Assembly (NCBI GenBank): GCA_042691655.1
Contig: CP170506.1
Span: 2,046,001-2,110,000 of the forward strand
DNA: 64,000 nucleotides
Direction of reading: 5' to 3'
Origin: UBA695 sp042691655
GTDB taxonomy: Bacteria > Verrucomicrobiota > Verrucomicrobiia > Chthoniobacterales > Chthoniobacteraceae
Part shown: positions 18,406-28,274 of the stretch, piece after piece
Layout: every line of letters begins with the position of its first letter
How positions within the stretch are numbered: the first letter of the stretch is position 1
The notes under the pieces: model-generated
Told to the model about the DNA's origin: nothing
Databases searched by the model: none
The model's input: only the letters and a program-made list of their open reading frames with translations
Translations under genes and position numbers: made by a program

Positions 18406-19299
18406 TCAGAGCTTTTGTTCGCGGTGGGCGAGGTAGGCCGAGAGAGCTTCGAGCGGGGAGCGGTCGGTTCGCAGCGCGATAAAATCGCCCCCTCGGTGCC
18501 CCACGGCATCCGAGAGTCCCCGCTGGAACTGCCCGAAGCGCTCCAGGTAGCTCTCCCGCATTTCGTGGCTGCTGGTTTGCATCTGCTGCTGAGTTTCCAC
18601 GTCCACGAGGACGCCGTGAATGTCGTTGAACTCGATTTCAATCGGGTCGAGCACTTGCAGCGCGATCAGGTCGTGGCCATCGTAGCGCAGCCGCCCGAAG
18701 GCGGTTTCGAGGGCCGGGAGGTCGTCGTAAAAATCGCTCGCGATGATGACGATGGAGCGCTTGGGCAGCAGTTCGGCCAGGGAAAGCAGGCTCGCGGCGA
18801 TCCGCGTCCTCCGGTAGCGGGGGGGCGCTTCAAGCCGCGCGAAAACGGCTTTCAAATGGCCGTTGCGGGAACGCGCGGGCAGAAAGTGCTCCATTTCGTC
18901 GCCAAGGTGAGCCACGCCAAAGGAGTCGCCCTGCCGCGAGGCCAGGAACGCGAGCGCGGCCAACGTGGTTTTGGAGTATTCCAGCTTGGTAAAGGCGTTC
19001 TTGCCGCTGGCGTACTTCATCGAGGCGCTGCTGTCCATGAAGAGAAAGACGCGCAGCTGCGTTTCTTCCTCGAAAACTTTGACGCAAAGCCGATCCGAGC
19101 GCCCGAAGAAACGCCAGTCCACCCGGCGGGGCTCGTCGCCGGACTGATAGGCGCGGTATTCGGTAAACTCGACGCTATTGCCCTTCATCGGGCTGCGGTG
19201 GCAGCCGGAGAGGAAGCCTTGGACCAGGTACTTGGCCCGAAGGGGGATGTTGGGCAGTTGCGCCAGCAGCGCGAGGTCAATGGGGGCGTTGGCGGGCAT
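18406..19299 (-). CDS. DUF58 domain protein
   Basis: A 297-residue soluble protein with the DUF58 core, VEFTEYRAYQSGDEPRRVDW, followed by a VWA-like fold whose metal motif reads FMDSSASM. DUF58 proteins are almost always encoded next to MoxR ATPases and are thought to work with them in assembling or maturing membrane complexes. Only three bases separate it from the MoxR gene upstream. The length is typical of the short DUF58 form without membrane helices. Confidence 0.88.
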   Translation of the reverse strand: MPANAPIDLALLAQLPNIPLRAKYLVQGFLSGCHRSPMKGNSVEFTEYRAYQSGDEPRRVDWRFFGRSDRLCVKVFEEETQLRVFLFMDSSASMKYASGKNAFTKLEYSKTTLAALAFLASRQGDSFGVAHLGDEMEHFLPARSRNGHLKAVFARLEAPPRYRRTRIAASLLSLAELLPKRSIVIIASDFYDDLPALETAFGRLRYDGHDLIALQVLDPIEIEFNDIHGVLVDVETQQQMQTSSHEMRESYLERFGQFQRGLSDAVGHRGGDFIALRTDRSPLEALSAYLAHREQKL

Positions 19300-19302
19300 C
19301 GC

Positions 19303-20316
<1,014 letters not shown>

Positions 20317-20332
20317 AATGGAGTAGAGAGAG

Positions 20333-22975
20333 CTAGGGGGCCTGATGGGGAGCCGTCGGAGGGATGGGTCTCAAGGCGTCGAGCCAGAGCCGGAGCATTT
20401 CGCGCACGGCGGGGTAATCCGCTGCTTCGACTTTCGGCGCGCCGATTTCGCAAGAAGCGGTTCGCAGAAGGGTCTTGGGGCCATGCGTTGGATCAAGATA
20501 GCTGTATTCGATGCGGCAGCGCCACCCGGCGGCTTCGCGTTGGAAGCTGGGAGGAAGCGGCGAAGCGACCGAGCCCTTTTCCATGGGGAAGCTGATGAGC
20601 TGCTCATACTTCAGCGGCTGGCCGTCGTTGGCGCATAGAGGGCGGTTACGTTCGGGCAGCAGAACCATGGAGCGGAAGTCGTAGGCGGGCTCGGGGGCGG
20701 TGCCGGAAGGGAGCCCCCGGTGAAAATCGGCATCGACGCGAACCGGTTCGCCCAGGTTGGTCAGGTCTGTCATTTGGACATTCTCGAAATCGGCCGTGGC
20801 GTTCATCGCAGTCAACATCGCCCGCAGGGAATAGGCCCGCTGCAAGGGCGTGGCGGACCGGAGGCGTTTGCGGATGCCGTCATCAGCCAACCCGGTGCGA
20901 GTGCCTGAGAAATGCCCGGAGCCCGGTTCGCCCTCCAAGCGCCATTCGTCCCGGATCAGCGTGGTGCCGGAGGTCTGGATGGTCTGGAAGTGGAGCTTCT
21001 CTTTTTCGAACACCAGAGCCGAGCGCCCCTCGTCGCCGGGCGGCAGGGAGCCGTAGGGCGTGGTGGTGTCGGTGGTATCGAGCCAGAGATCGCTGGCCTG
21101 GCCTTCGCCGGGAGCCGCAGGGACGTAGGCAATGGCGTGGTTGAACTGCCACCCTGGAAAGGCGGAATCAGTGGACGACATCCGGTTGACCAGCGCGAAT
21201 GCGGCGGGAATTTGCATCCCCCGCAGCAGCGCGCCGAGCAGGTTGGCCTTATCCTTGCAGTCGCCGTAGCGCTTCGTGAGGACCTGCTCCGGGGTGCGGG
21301 GCCGAAGCCCGGCGATACCGCATTCGACGGCGACATACCGCAGCGAGGCGACGTACTCGAAAGCCCCCTTAATCCGGGCCTCTCGCGTTTGGGCGGTGCG
21401 ATTCAATTCATCCGCCTTGGCCTGGACCGCCGGGGTGATTTCGTCCGATCCCTTGGTGATGCGGCGATACCACGCTCCAAAATCATCCCACGAACCGAAC
21501 GAGCTGATGCCCAGCCAGGCGGAAGCGTCGTGTTCGGGCGGGTCGAACGGCAAGGGCTCATAAGCCGGGATCTTGCCGAGCTTCCAGCAAAGCACCTTGG
21601 ATTGCTCGGTCTCGGTCTCCTGCGGTTGGGCCGTGAGGTTTTTGAGGTGGTAGTGGTAAGGCTCGGTCTTGGGAAGTTTCAGGGTCAACTCCGTTTCGCA
21701 CGCGGGAATCTCGGCCTGGAGCGGAATTTCGCGGTAAAACTGGGGCAGCGAAAAGTCGGGCAGCGACGTGCTTTTCCAGGCGACCTCCACCAGGCTGCCG
21801 GGGACGGCCTGGGGAAATTCGAAGTGAATGGTCGAGCCCAGCGGCAGTTCCTTGACGGTGGTATCGACCTCCAGCTTGTCGATATTGAGGACCACGGAAG
21901 AGCCATCGGGCAAAATCAGCCGGGCGCTTTGGATCGTCGTCTGGAACGCCGGGGGAACGTGCTGGAAGCTGCGCGAGGCCCATTGATGCAGCGATTCCGG
22001 CTTGGCGAGAAAGACGGCTTGCTTGCTTTCCTCCGTCACGGAGCGCCCCGCGTTGACGGTCAGCGCCATTTGCTGCTGCGTGATGACGGCCTGGTAATCC
22101 TCGAACGCGCGAGCCCGCTGTTGCGCCTCGGCGATGAGTGCCTTGGTTTCCGCACTCGGGGGAAGGGTCCGGAAAAGCTCATCCTTCTTCAGGTCGGGGA
22201 TCTCGATGTTCTTCGGATCCATCGGCGAAGCCGGGGCGCCGGGAGATGGCGGCGGATTGTTCACGGCGAGCTGCTCCTCACCTTTGACGCCGAAAGGAGC
22301 CGCCAGAATTTCGCCCGAAACCGGGTCGAGAAAGCGCGCGTGTTCGAGGACGGCCAGGCTTGCCTGGGTATACTCTTTGTCGGTCAACTGAGAGGCCAGC
22401 GCGGCAATCTGGGCAAAGGAGGCCTTGGGATTGCGTTCGAGAGACTCGACCCATTTTTCAGGGAAACGCGGCGTATTGACTTCCCCTTCCTCGCTCGTGG
22501 CCGCGATGGCCGCGGTGCCGGGGGCTTTCAAATACGGGAGGAATCCGCCGCTTTCGGAGGTGCCGATGAGGATCGATTTTGCGCCTGGGATTTTTTGCAG
22601 AGCGTCCCGCAACCGGCTCGCAGCCAAGCGCGGACCTTTGACCTGGAACGTCGGTTCGCGATCCCTGCAGCGTCCGCCGTGGCCCAGGAGAACCACCCAG
22701 CATTCGTCGCCTTCGCGGGTCTGCTTGGACGCGGCATCCAGCGCGCCAAGGATAGCGGCTTCGGTGACTTTTTGATCGAGAACGGTCACTTGCGCGATGC
22801 CCCGGGATTTCAGGGCGGCGTTGGTTCGCGCGGCGAGAGAAGCGAGGTGCTGGGCGTCAGATTCGTTCGCACTGTTGCCCGCGATGACGAGCCCCACCGA
22901 GTCCGCCATGGCCGGAGAGCCCAGGAGCCCGCAGGTAAACCCAAGCGCCACCAAACAAGAGGACATCAGCTTCAT
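20333..22975 (-). CDS. Caspase-like (inactive) plus DUF3857/transglutaminase protein
   Basis: About 880 residues from the Met at 22975, which begins a clean signal peptide (MKLMSSCLVALGFTCGLLG, cleavage near AMADS). Residues about 25-230 resemble a clan CD caspase/legumain-like domain: VVLLGHGG keeps the His, but the segment that normally reads AC-x-SGG is GTSESGG, so the catalytic Cys is Ser. Then a helical linker, a DUF3857-like beta domain and a transglutaminase core with Cys in RYGDCKDK, His in FNHAIAYV and Asp in WLDTTD, all present. The C-terminal part is beta-rich. It should be periplasmic. First gene of the MoxR/VWA operon, 16 bases before moxR. The target of the transglutaminase-like domain is unknown; related domains are often proteases. 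Confidence 0.75.
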   Translation of the reverse strand: MKLMSSCLVALGFTCGLLGSPAMADSVGLVIAGNSANESDAQHLASLAARTNAALKSRGIAQVTVLDQKVTEAAILGALDAASKQTREGDECWVVLLGHGGRCRDREPTFQVKGPRLAASRLRDALQKIPGAKSILIGTSESGGFLPYLKAPGTAAIAATSEEGEVNTPRFPEKWVESLERNPKASFAQIAALASQLTDKEYTQASLAVLEHARFLDPVSGEILAAPFGVKGEEQLAVNNPPPSPGAPASPMDPKNIEIPDLKKDELFRTLPPSAETKALIAEAQQRARAFEDYQAVITQQQMALTVNAGRSVTEESKQAVFLAKPESLHQWASRSFQHVPPAFQTTIQSARLILPDGSSVVLNIDKLEVDTTVKELPLGSTIHFEFPQAVPGSLVEVAWKSTSLPDFSLPQFYREIPLQAEIPACETELTLKLPKTEPYHYHLKNLTAQPQETETEQSKVLCWKLGKIPAYEPLPFDPPEHDASAWLGISSFGSWDDFGAWYRRITKGSDEITPAVQAKADELNRTAQTREARIKGAFEYVASLRYVAVECGIAGLRPRTPEQVLTKRYGDCKDKANLLGALLRGMQIPAAFALVNRMSSTDSAFPGWQFNHAIAYVPAAPGEGQASDLWLDTTDTTTPYGSLPPGDEGRSALVFEKEKLHFQTIQTSGTTLIRDEWRLEGEPGSGHFSGTRTGLADDGIRKRLRSATPLQRAYSLRAMLTAMNATADFENVQMTDLTNLGEPVRVDADFHRGLPSGTAPEPAYDFRSMVLLPERNRPLCANDGQPLKYEQLISFPMEKGSVASPLPPSFQREAAGWRCRIEYSYLDPTHGPKTLLRTASCEIGAPKVEAADYPAVREMLRLWLDALRPIPPTAPHQAP

Positions 22976-23196
22976 TGCGGCTGCTCTTTGTAGGGAAACC
23001 GGGGGTATTTGCAAGTATCTTTGGCTCATCACGCGATGGACGCCCCGGAATCAGGGTTTCCCTGATGCTCCCCGAAAAAAAACGCCTGCCGAGTGACCGG
23101 ATAGTAACAATCAGGCTTGTTTCCAAGTCGCGTTCATTGGATTAAAACATTTGGCAACGCGTCCATAGATCCCTCCACTCACGATATGTCTACCAA

Positions 23197-23991
23197 ATGC
23201 ACCCCACGGAAAATTGCTGCCTGATTACCGGCGCTTCGTCCGGCCTTGGCATGGAGTTCGCTCGGCAGCTGGCTCCACGCTCCTCCACGCTAATTCTTGT
23301 CGCCCGTCGCATGGATCGGCTGGAGGCGCTTCGATGTGAGCTCCTCCGCCCGGGATTGACGATTCATTGTCGCCAGGTGGACTTGGCTAATTCCAGGGAC
23401 CTCGATGGCTTTTTAGCCTGGCTCTCGGCTACGAAGGCTCCGCTTAGCTTTTTGGTAAACAATGCGGGGTTAGGCGATGATGGCGACTTCGAGCGTAGCG
23501 AGTGGGAGCGCGTCAACCAGATGCTGGAGGTTAATATTCGCGCCCTCACAAGGCTTACTCTTGCGGCGTTACCGGTTCTGCGCAAACAGCCCAGCGCCGC
23601 CATTCTGAACGTCTCTTCGATCGCAGGGTTCCTTCCGGTGCCCAAGACGGCAGTATATGCCGCCTCGAAAGCCTATGTCAGCAGCCTTTCGGAAGCGCTC
23701 CGGTGCGAGCTGCGCGGCACGGGCGTCCGCGTGACCGCTGTCTGCCCGGGCCCGGTGGCGACAGAGTTTAAGGAGGTGGCCTCGAGGAGGAATGAGAAGA
23801 CGAAGTCGCTGAATCCGCCTCCATTTTTTAAGACGCCCGCCCAGAAAGTGGTTCGGGATGCCCTGGCTGCCGTTGATGGAGACCGCGCCCGCGTGGTCCC
23901 CGGTTGGTACATTTCCGCCGTGTTGTCTTTCGCCGCCACGATGCCGATGCCGTTCCTGCGGTGGGCATTGACCCGCAGGGCGAAGGATTGA
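23197..23991 (+). CDS. Short-chain dehydrogenase/reductase
   Basis: A 264-residue classical SDR. The NAD(P)-binding motif is TGASSGLG near residues 11-18, with NNAGLGDDG and the catalytic Ser and YxxxK in LNVSSIAGFLPVPKTAVYAASK. The basic residues after beta-2 (VARRMDR) favour NADP(H). The C-terminus is hydrophobic (AVLSFAATMPMPFLRWALTRR), as in DltE/YqjQ-like SDRs that may touch the membrane. Substrate unknown. The gene stands alone; the 221 bases upstream show no recognisable site. Confidence 0.9.
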   Translation: MHPTENCCLITGASSGLGMEFARQLAPRSSTLILVARRMDRLEALRCELLRPGLTIHCRQVDLANSRDLDGFLAWLSATKAPLSFLVNNAGLGDDGDFERSEWERVNQMLEVNIRALTRLTLAALPVLRKQPSAAILNVSSIAGFLPVPKTAVYAASKAYVSSLSEALRCELRGTGVRVTAVCPGPVATEFKEVASRRNEKTKSLNPPPFFKTPAQKVVRDALAAVDGDRARVVPGWYISAVLSFAATMPMPFLRWALTRRAKD

Positions 23992-24065
23992 TTCATTTAA
24001 CGCGGCGAAGGAACGCAGAAACGAGATTCTCCTCCGGCAAAATCTGCGATAGTCTCGGGGAATCC

Positions 24066-24755
24066 GTGGATACCGAGCCTTCTGCCAATTCAGCATCAAT
24101 CACCCAACTTGCCGACGATCTCGCTTGCGCGAAATCCCCCGAAGATTTTCATGCCGCATTGCAGCGGGCCCTTGGGGCGTATGATCAGCTCAATCAAGCA
24201 CGGATTGAAAAGGAGGGCCTTTCCTTGGTATGCCACGCCGGGTGCTCGCTTTGTTGCTGGCTGCGGGTGGACGTTTACGCGCCGGAAGTTTTCTTGATCG
24301 CGGAGACGCTGCGCAAGGAATTGCCGCCGCCCCAGCTCGGGGAACTGCTCGGGCGCTTGGCCGCGCACGCGGAGTTGGTGACCGGGATGACGGTGTTTGA
24401 ACACGCCACGCGCAATGTCCCCTGCCCGCTCTCGCGGGAGGGTTGGTGCAGCGTTTATAGCGTGCGCCCCCATACGTGCCGCAGGCATCACTCGCGGGAC
24501 CTCGCCGCCTGCCAGTTTACGTATGATCACCCGGACGATTTGGAATTTCCCGGCGCGCATAGCCGCGAGTTATTCACGGAATTAACGGAGGCCATGGGCC
24601 TGCATGCCGCGGTCTATGAATACTTCGGTTACGACGGCACAGTTTACGAACTGGGCTCGGCCCTGCACGAGGCATTAACCGACCCAGCCTGCTGGGAGCG
24701 ATGGCGCGAGAAGAAGGCAGCTTTTCAGAAAGCCTCGGTGACGCCAACGGCTTAA
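24066..24755 (+). CDS. YkgJ-family Cys-cluster protein
   Basis: About 229 residues from a GTG at 24066 with GGGGAA eight bases upstream; the frame is open earlier but overlaps the SDR gene without homology. The Cys cluster typical of YkgJ-type proteins is present: CHAGCSLCC around residues 56-64 and CPLSREGWCSVYSVRPHTCRRHH around 120-140 (longest quoted part CSVYSVRPHTCRRHH). Such clusters probably bind zinc or an Fe-S cluster. The function is unknown. It is followed by a large inverted repeat and converges with the helicase gene. Confidence 0.75.
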   Translation: MDTEPSANSASITQLADDLACAKSPEDFHAALQRALGAYDQLNQARIEKEGLSLVCHAGCSLCCWLRVDVYAPEVFLIAETLRKELPPPQLGELLGRLAAHAELVTGMTVFEHATRNVPCPLSREGWCSVYSVRPHTCRRHHSRDLAACQFTYDHPDDLEFPGAHSRELFTELTEAMGLHAAVYEYFGYDGTVYELGSALHEALTDPACWERWREKKAAFQKASVTPTA

Positions 24756-24781
24756 CAGTCAAAGCCGAAAATAGGTGTCCT

Positions 24782-24928
24782 AGAAAAAAGGCAGAGGGCT
24801 CACGCAAAGGCGCAAAGGCGCAAAGAGTCCTGCCTTTCTTTGCGCCTTTGCGCCTTTGCGTGAGTATAAATATTCCTCCTCTTTTTTCATGCCGCGTGGA
24901 GCCCCGCACCAACGGGGCATGGGAATCT
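24782..24928. repeat. Dispersed repeat, copy 1: 28-bp perfect inverted repeat plus second hairpin
   Basis: Arms 24799-24826 and 24837-24864 are perfect inverted repeats of 28 bases with a 10-base loop; each arm is built on tandem GCGCAAAG units. Beyond the stem lie GTATA, a CCTC-T6 run, GCCGCGTG and a small hairpin (GCCCCGC / CGGGGC), ending in GGGAATC at the helicase stop. The same order of parts occurs at 54042-54198. It lies between convergent genes and may serve as a bidirectional terminator. Confidence 0.8.
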
Positions 24929-24929
24929 G

Positions 24930-27476
24930 TTAAGGATTCAGCGGAGCCAGTTTTCCAAGCCGCAACACCGGCTTACCGGCTTCGCGCGAAGCGGCCAAGT
25001 CGACAGTAAATTCCGCCACCCAGTCGTTGAGTTCATCCGGGTCCACGAGCATCTGGGCCACGGTCCAGTGCCGCCCGTCCTCTGACGGGACAACATAGGT
25101 GTGGCGAAGGTTGCGCGCCTCGGGGTCAAGCCGCAGAAAACGGTGCCCGGATTCGTGATAGCTCTCCAGGGCCGTGGCCAGCCGCTCGGCGGTCCAGGGC
25201 TCGGCGTCTGCCACATCGGGCGTGACGAGAAGCGCGAGCGCCGCCTCGCCGTCGCCGTTGGTCCAGGCGCGCAGGAAGATGAAAACCTGGTGTCGGATGG
25301 CCGCGGTGAAAGCCGTTTTATCCCGCGTGATGTCGCGCGCTGCCTCGTCGGCTCCCGGCGGGCGCACTTCGTCGGTTTCGCCCGGCTGGTAATCCGGGTC
25401 GCGCATCCGCTCCCATTCGTCGAGCAGGCTGGAATCGACCTGCCGGATCATGGTGCTCAGGTAGAGCTCCATATCGCGCAATTCGTCATTCTTCGCAAAG
25501 TCGGGGACCGTCTGCGCCAGCACTTTCTCCACGTTAGAAAGGTAGCGCAGCAGCACGCCCTCGGCCCGCTGCAATTCGTAAAGCTTGATGTAATCGGCAA
25601 AGGAGCGGAAATCCTCGAACATCTCCCGAGCGATCGACTTGGGCCGGATGTTCTCCTGGCCCACCCACGGGTGCCGATCGGCAAAGGCGTTGAAGGTGGC
25701 GTAGACAAACTCGCGATCCGGCTTCGGGTACTCCAGCTTTTCCAGCTCCTCCATGCGCTGGTCGTATTCCATGCCCTGCGCTTTCATGTCGGCGATCGCG
25801 TCGGTTTTCACCCGGTCGAGCTGCTTGCGCAGGATCGCGTCGGGGTTTTCGAGGATCGACTCCACCAACGTCAGCACGCGCGCCGCGTAGTCGGGCGCCT
25901 CGCGCTCCAACTGCGGCAGCGTCTCGTGGAGATAGAGCGAAAGCGCCTCGTTCATGGAGAAATCGTCCTGCAACGCAGCGTTCACGCGCACCTTCGCACC
26001 CGCTTCCGTGCGCGGGATGAACTCGATGATTTTCCGCTCCACCAGCGAGCGGAAAAGCTGCCACGCGCGCCGCGTGTGGTCCTTCTTCGCCCGGGCCGAA
26101 TCGTGACATTGCGTGATCAGCTCCCGCATGGCGGCGCAACCGTCCGTGGGGCGGCTCAAGACATTGAGTAACATTCCGTGGCTCACCTGAAACTGGCTCA
26201 CCAGCCGCTCGGGCGGCGCGCCGATCAGGCGCTCGAAGGTCGTCTTATCCCAGTTGACGTAATGTTTCTCCGGCGGCTTGCGTTTGACGAATTTCTTCCC
26301 CTTCGCCTCCAGCAGCAGATTCTCGATGGCATGCTGCGGGGCCTGCGCAACGACCCACCCGAGATCATCGAACCCTTTTCGGCCCGCCCGTCCGGAGATT
26401 TGATGAAAATCCCGCGCGGTAAGGATGCCCGTCTTCTGCCCGCTGTACTTGCAGAGCTTCGAGAAAAGCACGGTGCGAATAGGGACGTTGATGCCGACCC
26501 CAAGCGTGTCCGTGCCGCAGATCACCTTGAGGAGCCCGCCCTGCGCCAGCCGCTCGACGAGCAGGCGGTATTTCGGCAGCAGCCCCGCGTGATGGAGGCC
26601 GATGCCGTGGCGCAGCCATTTCTTGACCTCCGGGCCGTAGGGGCTCTGGAATTTCACCCCCTCAAGCGCCTGGGCAATGGCCGCCTTCTCCTCACGCGTG
26701 CAGACATTGATGCTGGTAAAATCCTGTGCGCTTTGCGCCGCCTCCAGCTGCGTGAAATGGACAACGTACACCGGCCCCTTGCCCTCCGTGACGAGGTTCT
26801 CCAGCGTCTGCGAGAGCGGCGTCTGGCTATAGGAGAACTCCAGCGGCACCGGCCGCACGGTCGAAGCCACCGTCACCGCGGACCGCCCGGTGCGTCGGGT
26901 CAGCTCCTCTTCGAAAAAAGTAGTGTCGCCCAGCGTGGCTGACATCAGCAGAAACCGGGTCTGCGGCAGCGTGAGCAGCGGCACCTGCCAGGCCACGCCC
27001 CGTTCGCGGTCGGAGTAGTAGTGGAATTCATCCATCACCACGTCATCCACCCGGGCGGCGGCTCCCTCGCGCAGGGCGATATTGGCCAGGATCTCCGCCG
27101 TGCAGCAGAGGATGGGGGCGTCGCGGTTCACCGTGGCGTCGCCGGTGCTCAGGCCCACGTTTTCCGGGCCGAAATCCCGGCACAGCGCGCGCCACTTTTC
27201 GTTAACGAGCGCCTTCACCGGGCAGGTGTAGACCGAGCGCCGCCCCCGCGCGAGCGCCAGGAAATGAAGCGCCCCGGCGACCAGCGATTTCCCCGATCCC
27301 GTGGGCGTATTGAGGATCACATGATGCCCCTCAAAGAGCTCCAGGAGGGCCTCCTCCTGCGCCGGGTAAAGCGTCAGCCCCTTGCGCGCAATGCCCGCCA
27401 GGAAGTGCTCCAGCAAAACATCGGCGCTGGGAGCCGCGGCATTGGGCGAAAGAGGATTGGTAAGCAAGGAAGCCAT
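24930..27476 (-). CDS. Ski2-like DEAD/DEAH RNA helicase (DUF3516 type)
   Basis: About 848 residues from the Met at 27476; an upstream extension to 27590 has no family likeness. Helicase motifs: Walker A NTPTGSGKS (57-64), CPVKALVNEKWR, Walker B MDEFHYY (148-154), motif III LMSATLGDT, and in the second RecA domain HHAGLLPKYR, VICGTDTLGVGINVPIRTVLF and QISGRAGRKGFDD (HRIGRxxR equivalent). The C-terminal half matches the DUF3516 region of bacterial Ski2-like helicases and ends with a SnoaL-like beta segment. Probable ATP-dependent RNA helicase in RNA processing. A Gre-type factor gene lies 64 bases upstream on the same strand, so they may be cotranscribed. Confidence 0.87.
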   Translation of the reverse strand: MASLLTNPLSPNAAAPSADVLLEHFLAGIARKGLTLYPAQEEALLELFEGHHVILNTPTGSGKSLVAGALHFLALARGRRSVYTCPVKALVNEKWRALCRDFGPENVGLSTGDATVNRDAPILCCTAEILANIALREGAAARVDDVVMDEFHYYSDRERGVAWQVPLLTLPQTRFLLMSATLGDTTFFEEELTRRTGRSAVTVASTVRPVPLEFSYSQTPLSQTLENLVTEGKGPVYVVHFTQLEAAQSAQDFTSINVCTREEKAAIAQALEGVKFQSPYGPEVKKWLRHGIGLHHAGLLPKYRLLVERLAQGGLLKVICGTDTLGVGINVPIRTVLFSKLCKYSGQKTGILTARDFHQISGRAGRKGFDDLGWVVAQAPQHAIENLLLEAKGKKFVKRKPPEKHYVNWDKTTFERLIGAPPERLVSQFQVSHGMLLNVLSRPTDGCAAMRELITQCHDSARAKKDHTRRAWQLFRSLVERKIIEFIPRTEAGAKVRVNAALQDDFSMNEALSLYLHETLPQLEREAPDYAARVLTLVESILENPDAILRKQLDRVKTDAIADMKAQGMEYDQRMEELEKLEYPKPDREFVYATFNAFADRHPWVGQENIRPKSIAREMFEDFRSFADYIKLYELQRAEGVLLRYLSNVEKVLAQTVPDFAKNDELRDMELYLSTMIRQVDSSLLDEWERMRDPDYQPGETDEVRPPGADEAARDITRDKTAFTAAIRHQVFIFLRAWTNGDGEAALALLVTPDVADAEPWTAERLATALESYHESGHRFLRLDPEARNLRHTYVVPSEDGRHWTVAQMLVDPDELNDWVAEFTVDLAASREAGKPVLRLGKLAPLNP

Positions 27477-27540
27477 GGGAAAAAGCGCATTGTGGCCTCT
27501 TTTCCCTCCCCGCGCACGCTCTTGTTTGGGCAAAAAAAGG

Positions 27541-28020
27541 CTAAAGCACGCTCGTAATCCGCAAGGCGCGGCGCGCCCGGCCAATCTCAAGCGTCAGCTG
27601 CTCCCCCGCCTTGTGTCCGAGAAGCTGGCTGCCCAGCGGCGACTGCGGCGTGATCACTAAGAAGGTCTTCCTTTCGTGCACAATCTCGCGGCCTCCCGCG
27701 CGGGGGCCGATCAAATAGAACTCCGCCTCGCCCCCCTCCTCCAGCTCCACCACCGCCCCGATGTCAATGCCCGCGCCGGGCCGGAAGTCCTTCGGCTCCA
27801 TCGCGGCGTATTCCTCCCGCGCCCTGAGCGTCTCCGCCGCCTGGCGGGACTGCCCGTGCGCGAGGTAGGAGGCCTCCAGCCCCCGCGTATCGTATTTATT
27901 CTCGGCCTTGCTTTGCTCGTGCGTCGCCTCCTCGTGGGCCGCTCGGGCGGATTGGGCATAGAGGGCGAGTTCGGCGTCGAGGCTGGCGATAATCTTCTGA
28001 ATCAGAACGGCTTTCTTCAC
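27541..28020 (-). CDS. GreA/GreB-family elongation factor, small form
   Basis: About 159 residues from a GTG at 28020 (KKAVLIQKI), preferred over the frame's upstream extension, which is Arg/Ala-rich and lies over a nested dyad. The N-terminal half is a helical hairpin with the family signature ENKYDTRGLEASYLAHGQ; the C-terminal half is the FKBP-like GreA/GreB domain (VVELEEGGEAEFYLIGP, ITPQSPLGSQLLGHKAGE). Members of this subfamily are assumed to bind the RNA polymerase secondary channel. No clear ribosome site is visible, so the start is uncertain. The helicase gene follows on the same strand. Confidence 0.78.
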   Translation of the reverse strand: MKKAVLIQKIIASLDAELALYAQSARAAHEEATHEQSKAENKYDTRGLEASYLAHGQSRQAAETLRAREEYAAMEPKDFRPGAGIDIGAVVELEEGGEAEFYLIGPRAGGREIVHERKTFLVITPQSPLGSQLLGHKAGEQLTLEIGRARRALRITSVL

Positions 28021-28097
28021 GGTTTTGGGATGGGCGCAATACTGTGCCCGCCGGGAAGCGGGATTGCAAGCGCCCGCCCGGGCAACCCTCCCCAAAA

Positions 28098-28178
28098 AAT
28101 TCGCGCGGCCCGTAACTGGCTCGTTTCGTGCCCGTTTCGAGCCGATCTCCCCTTTGCGGCAAGGCCGCGCGCCGAATT
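28098..28178. promoter_or_regulatory. Nested dyad between divergent gre-type gene and reductase module
   Basis: An outer inverted repeat (AATTCGCGCGGCC at 28098-28110 against GGCCGCGCGCCGAATT at 28163-28178, with a 3-base bulge) encloses an inner one (GGCTCG 28118-28123, CGAGCC 28138-28143). It lies in the 254-base gap between the divergent starts at 28020 and 28275. It may be an operator region or fold in the leader RNA. Confidence 0.4.
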
Positions 28179-28274
28179 CTTAGTATCTTTGCCGCGACAT
28201 TTGCCGTATAAGAAGAAAATCCGTCCACGGGGCCAATCCCCTCTGTGAACGGGTTTTTGCGAGACTTTCCACCT

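Noticed and set aside
20912..22993. 693-codon plus-strand frame opposite the transglutaminase gene
   Set aside because: Low-information composition, no motif, and fully antisense to the DUF3857/transglutaminase gene.
24799..24864. GCGCAAAG tandem units as a CRISPR or tandem-repeat array
   Set aside because: The units form two arms of a hairpin without spacers; no array of repeat-spacer units exists.
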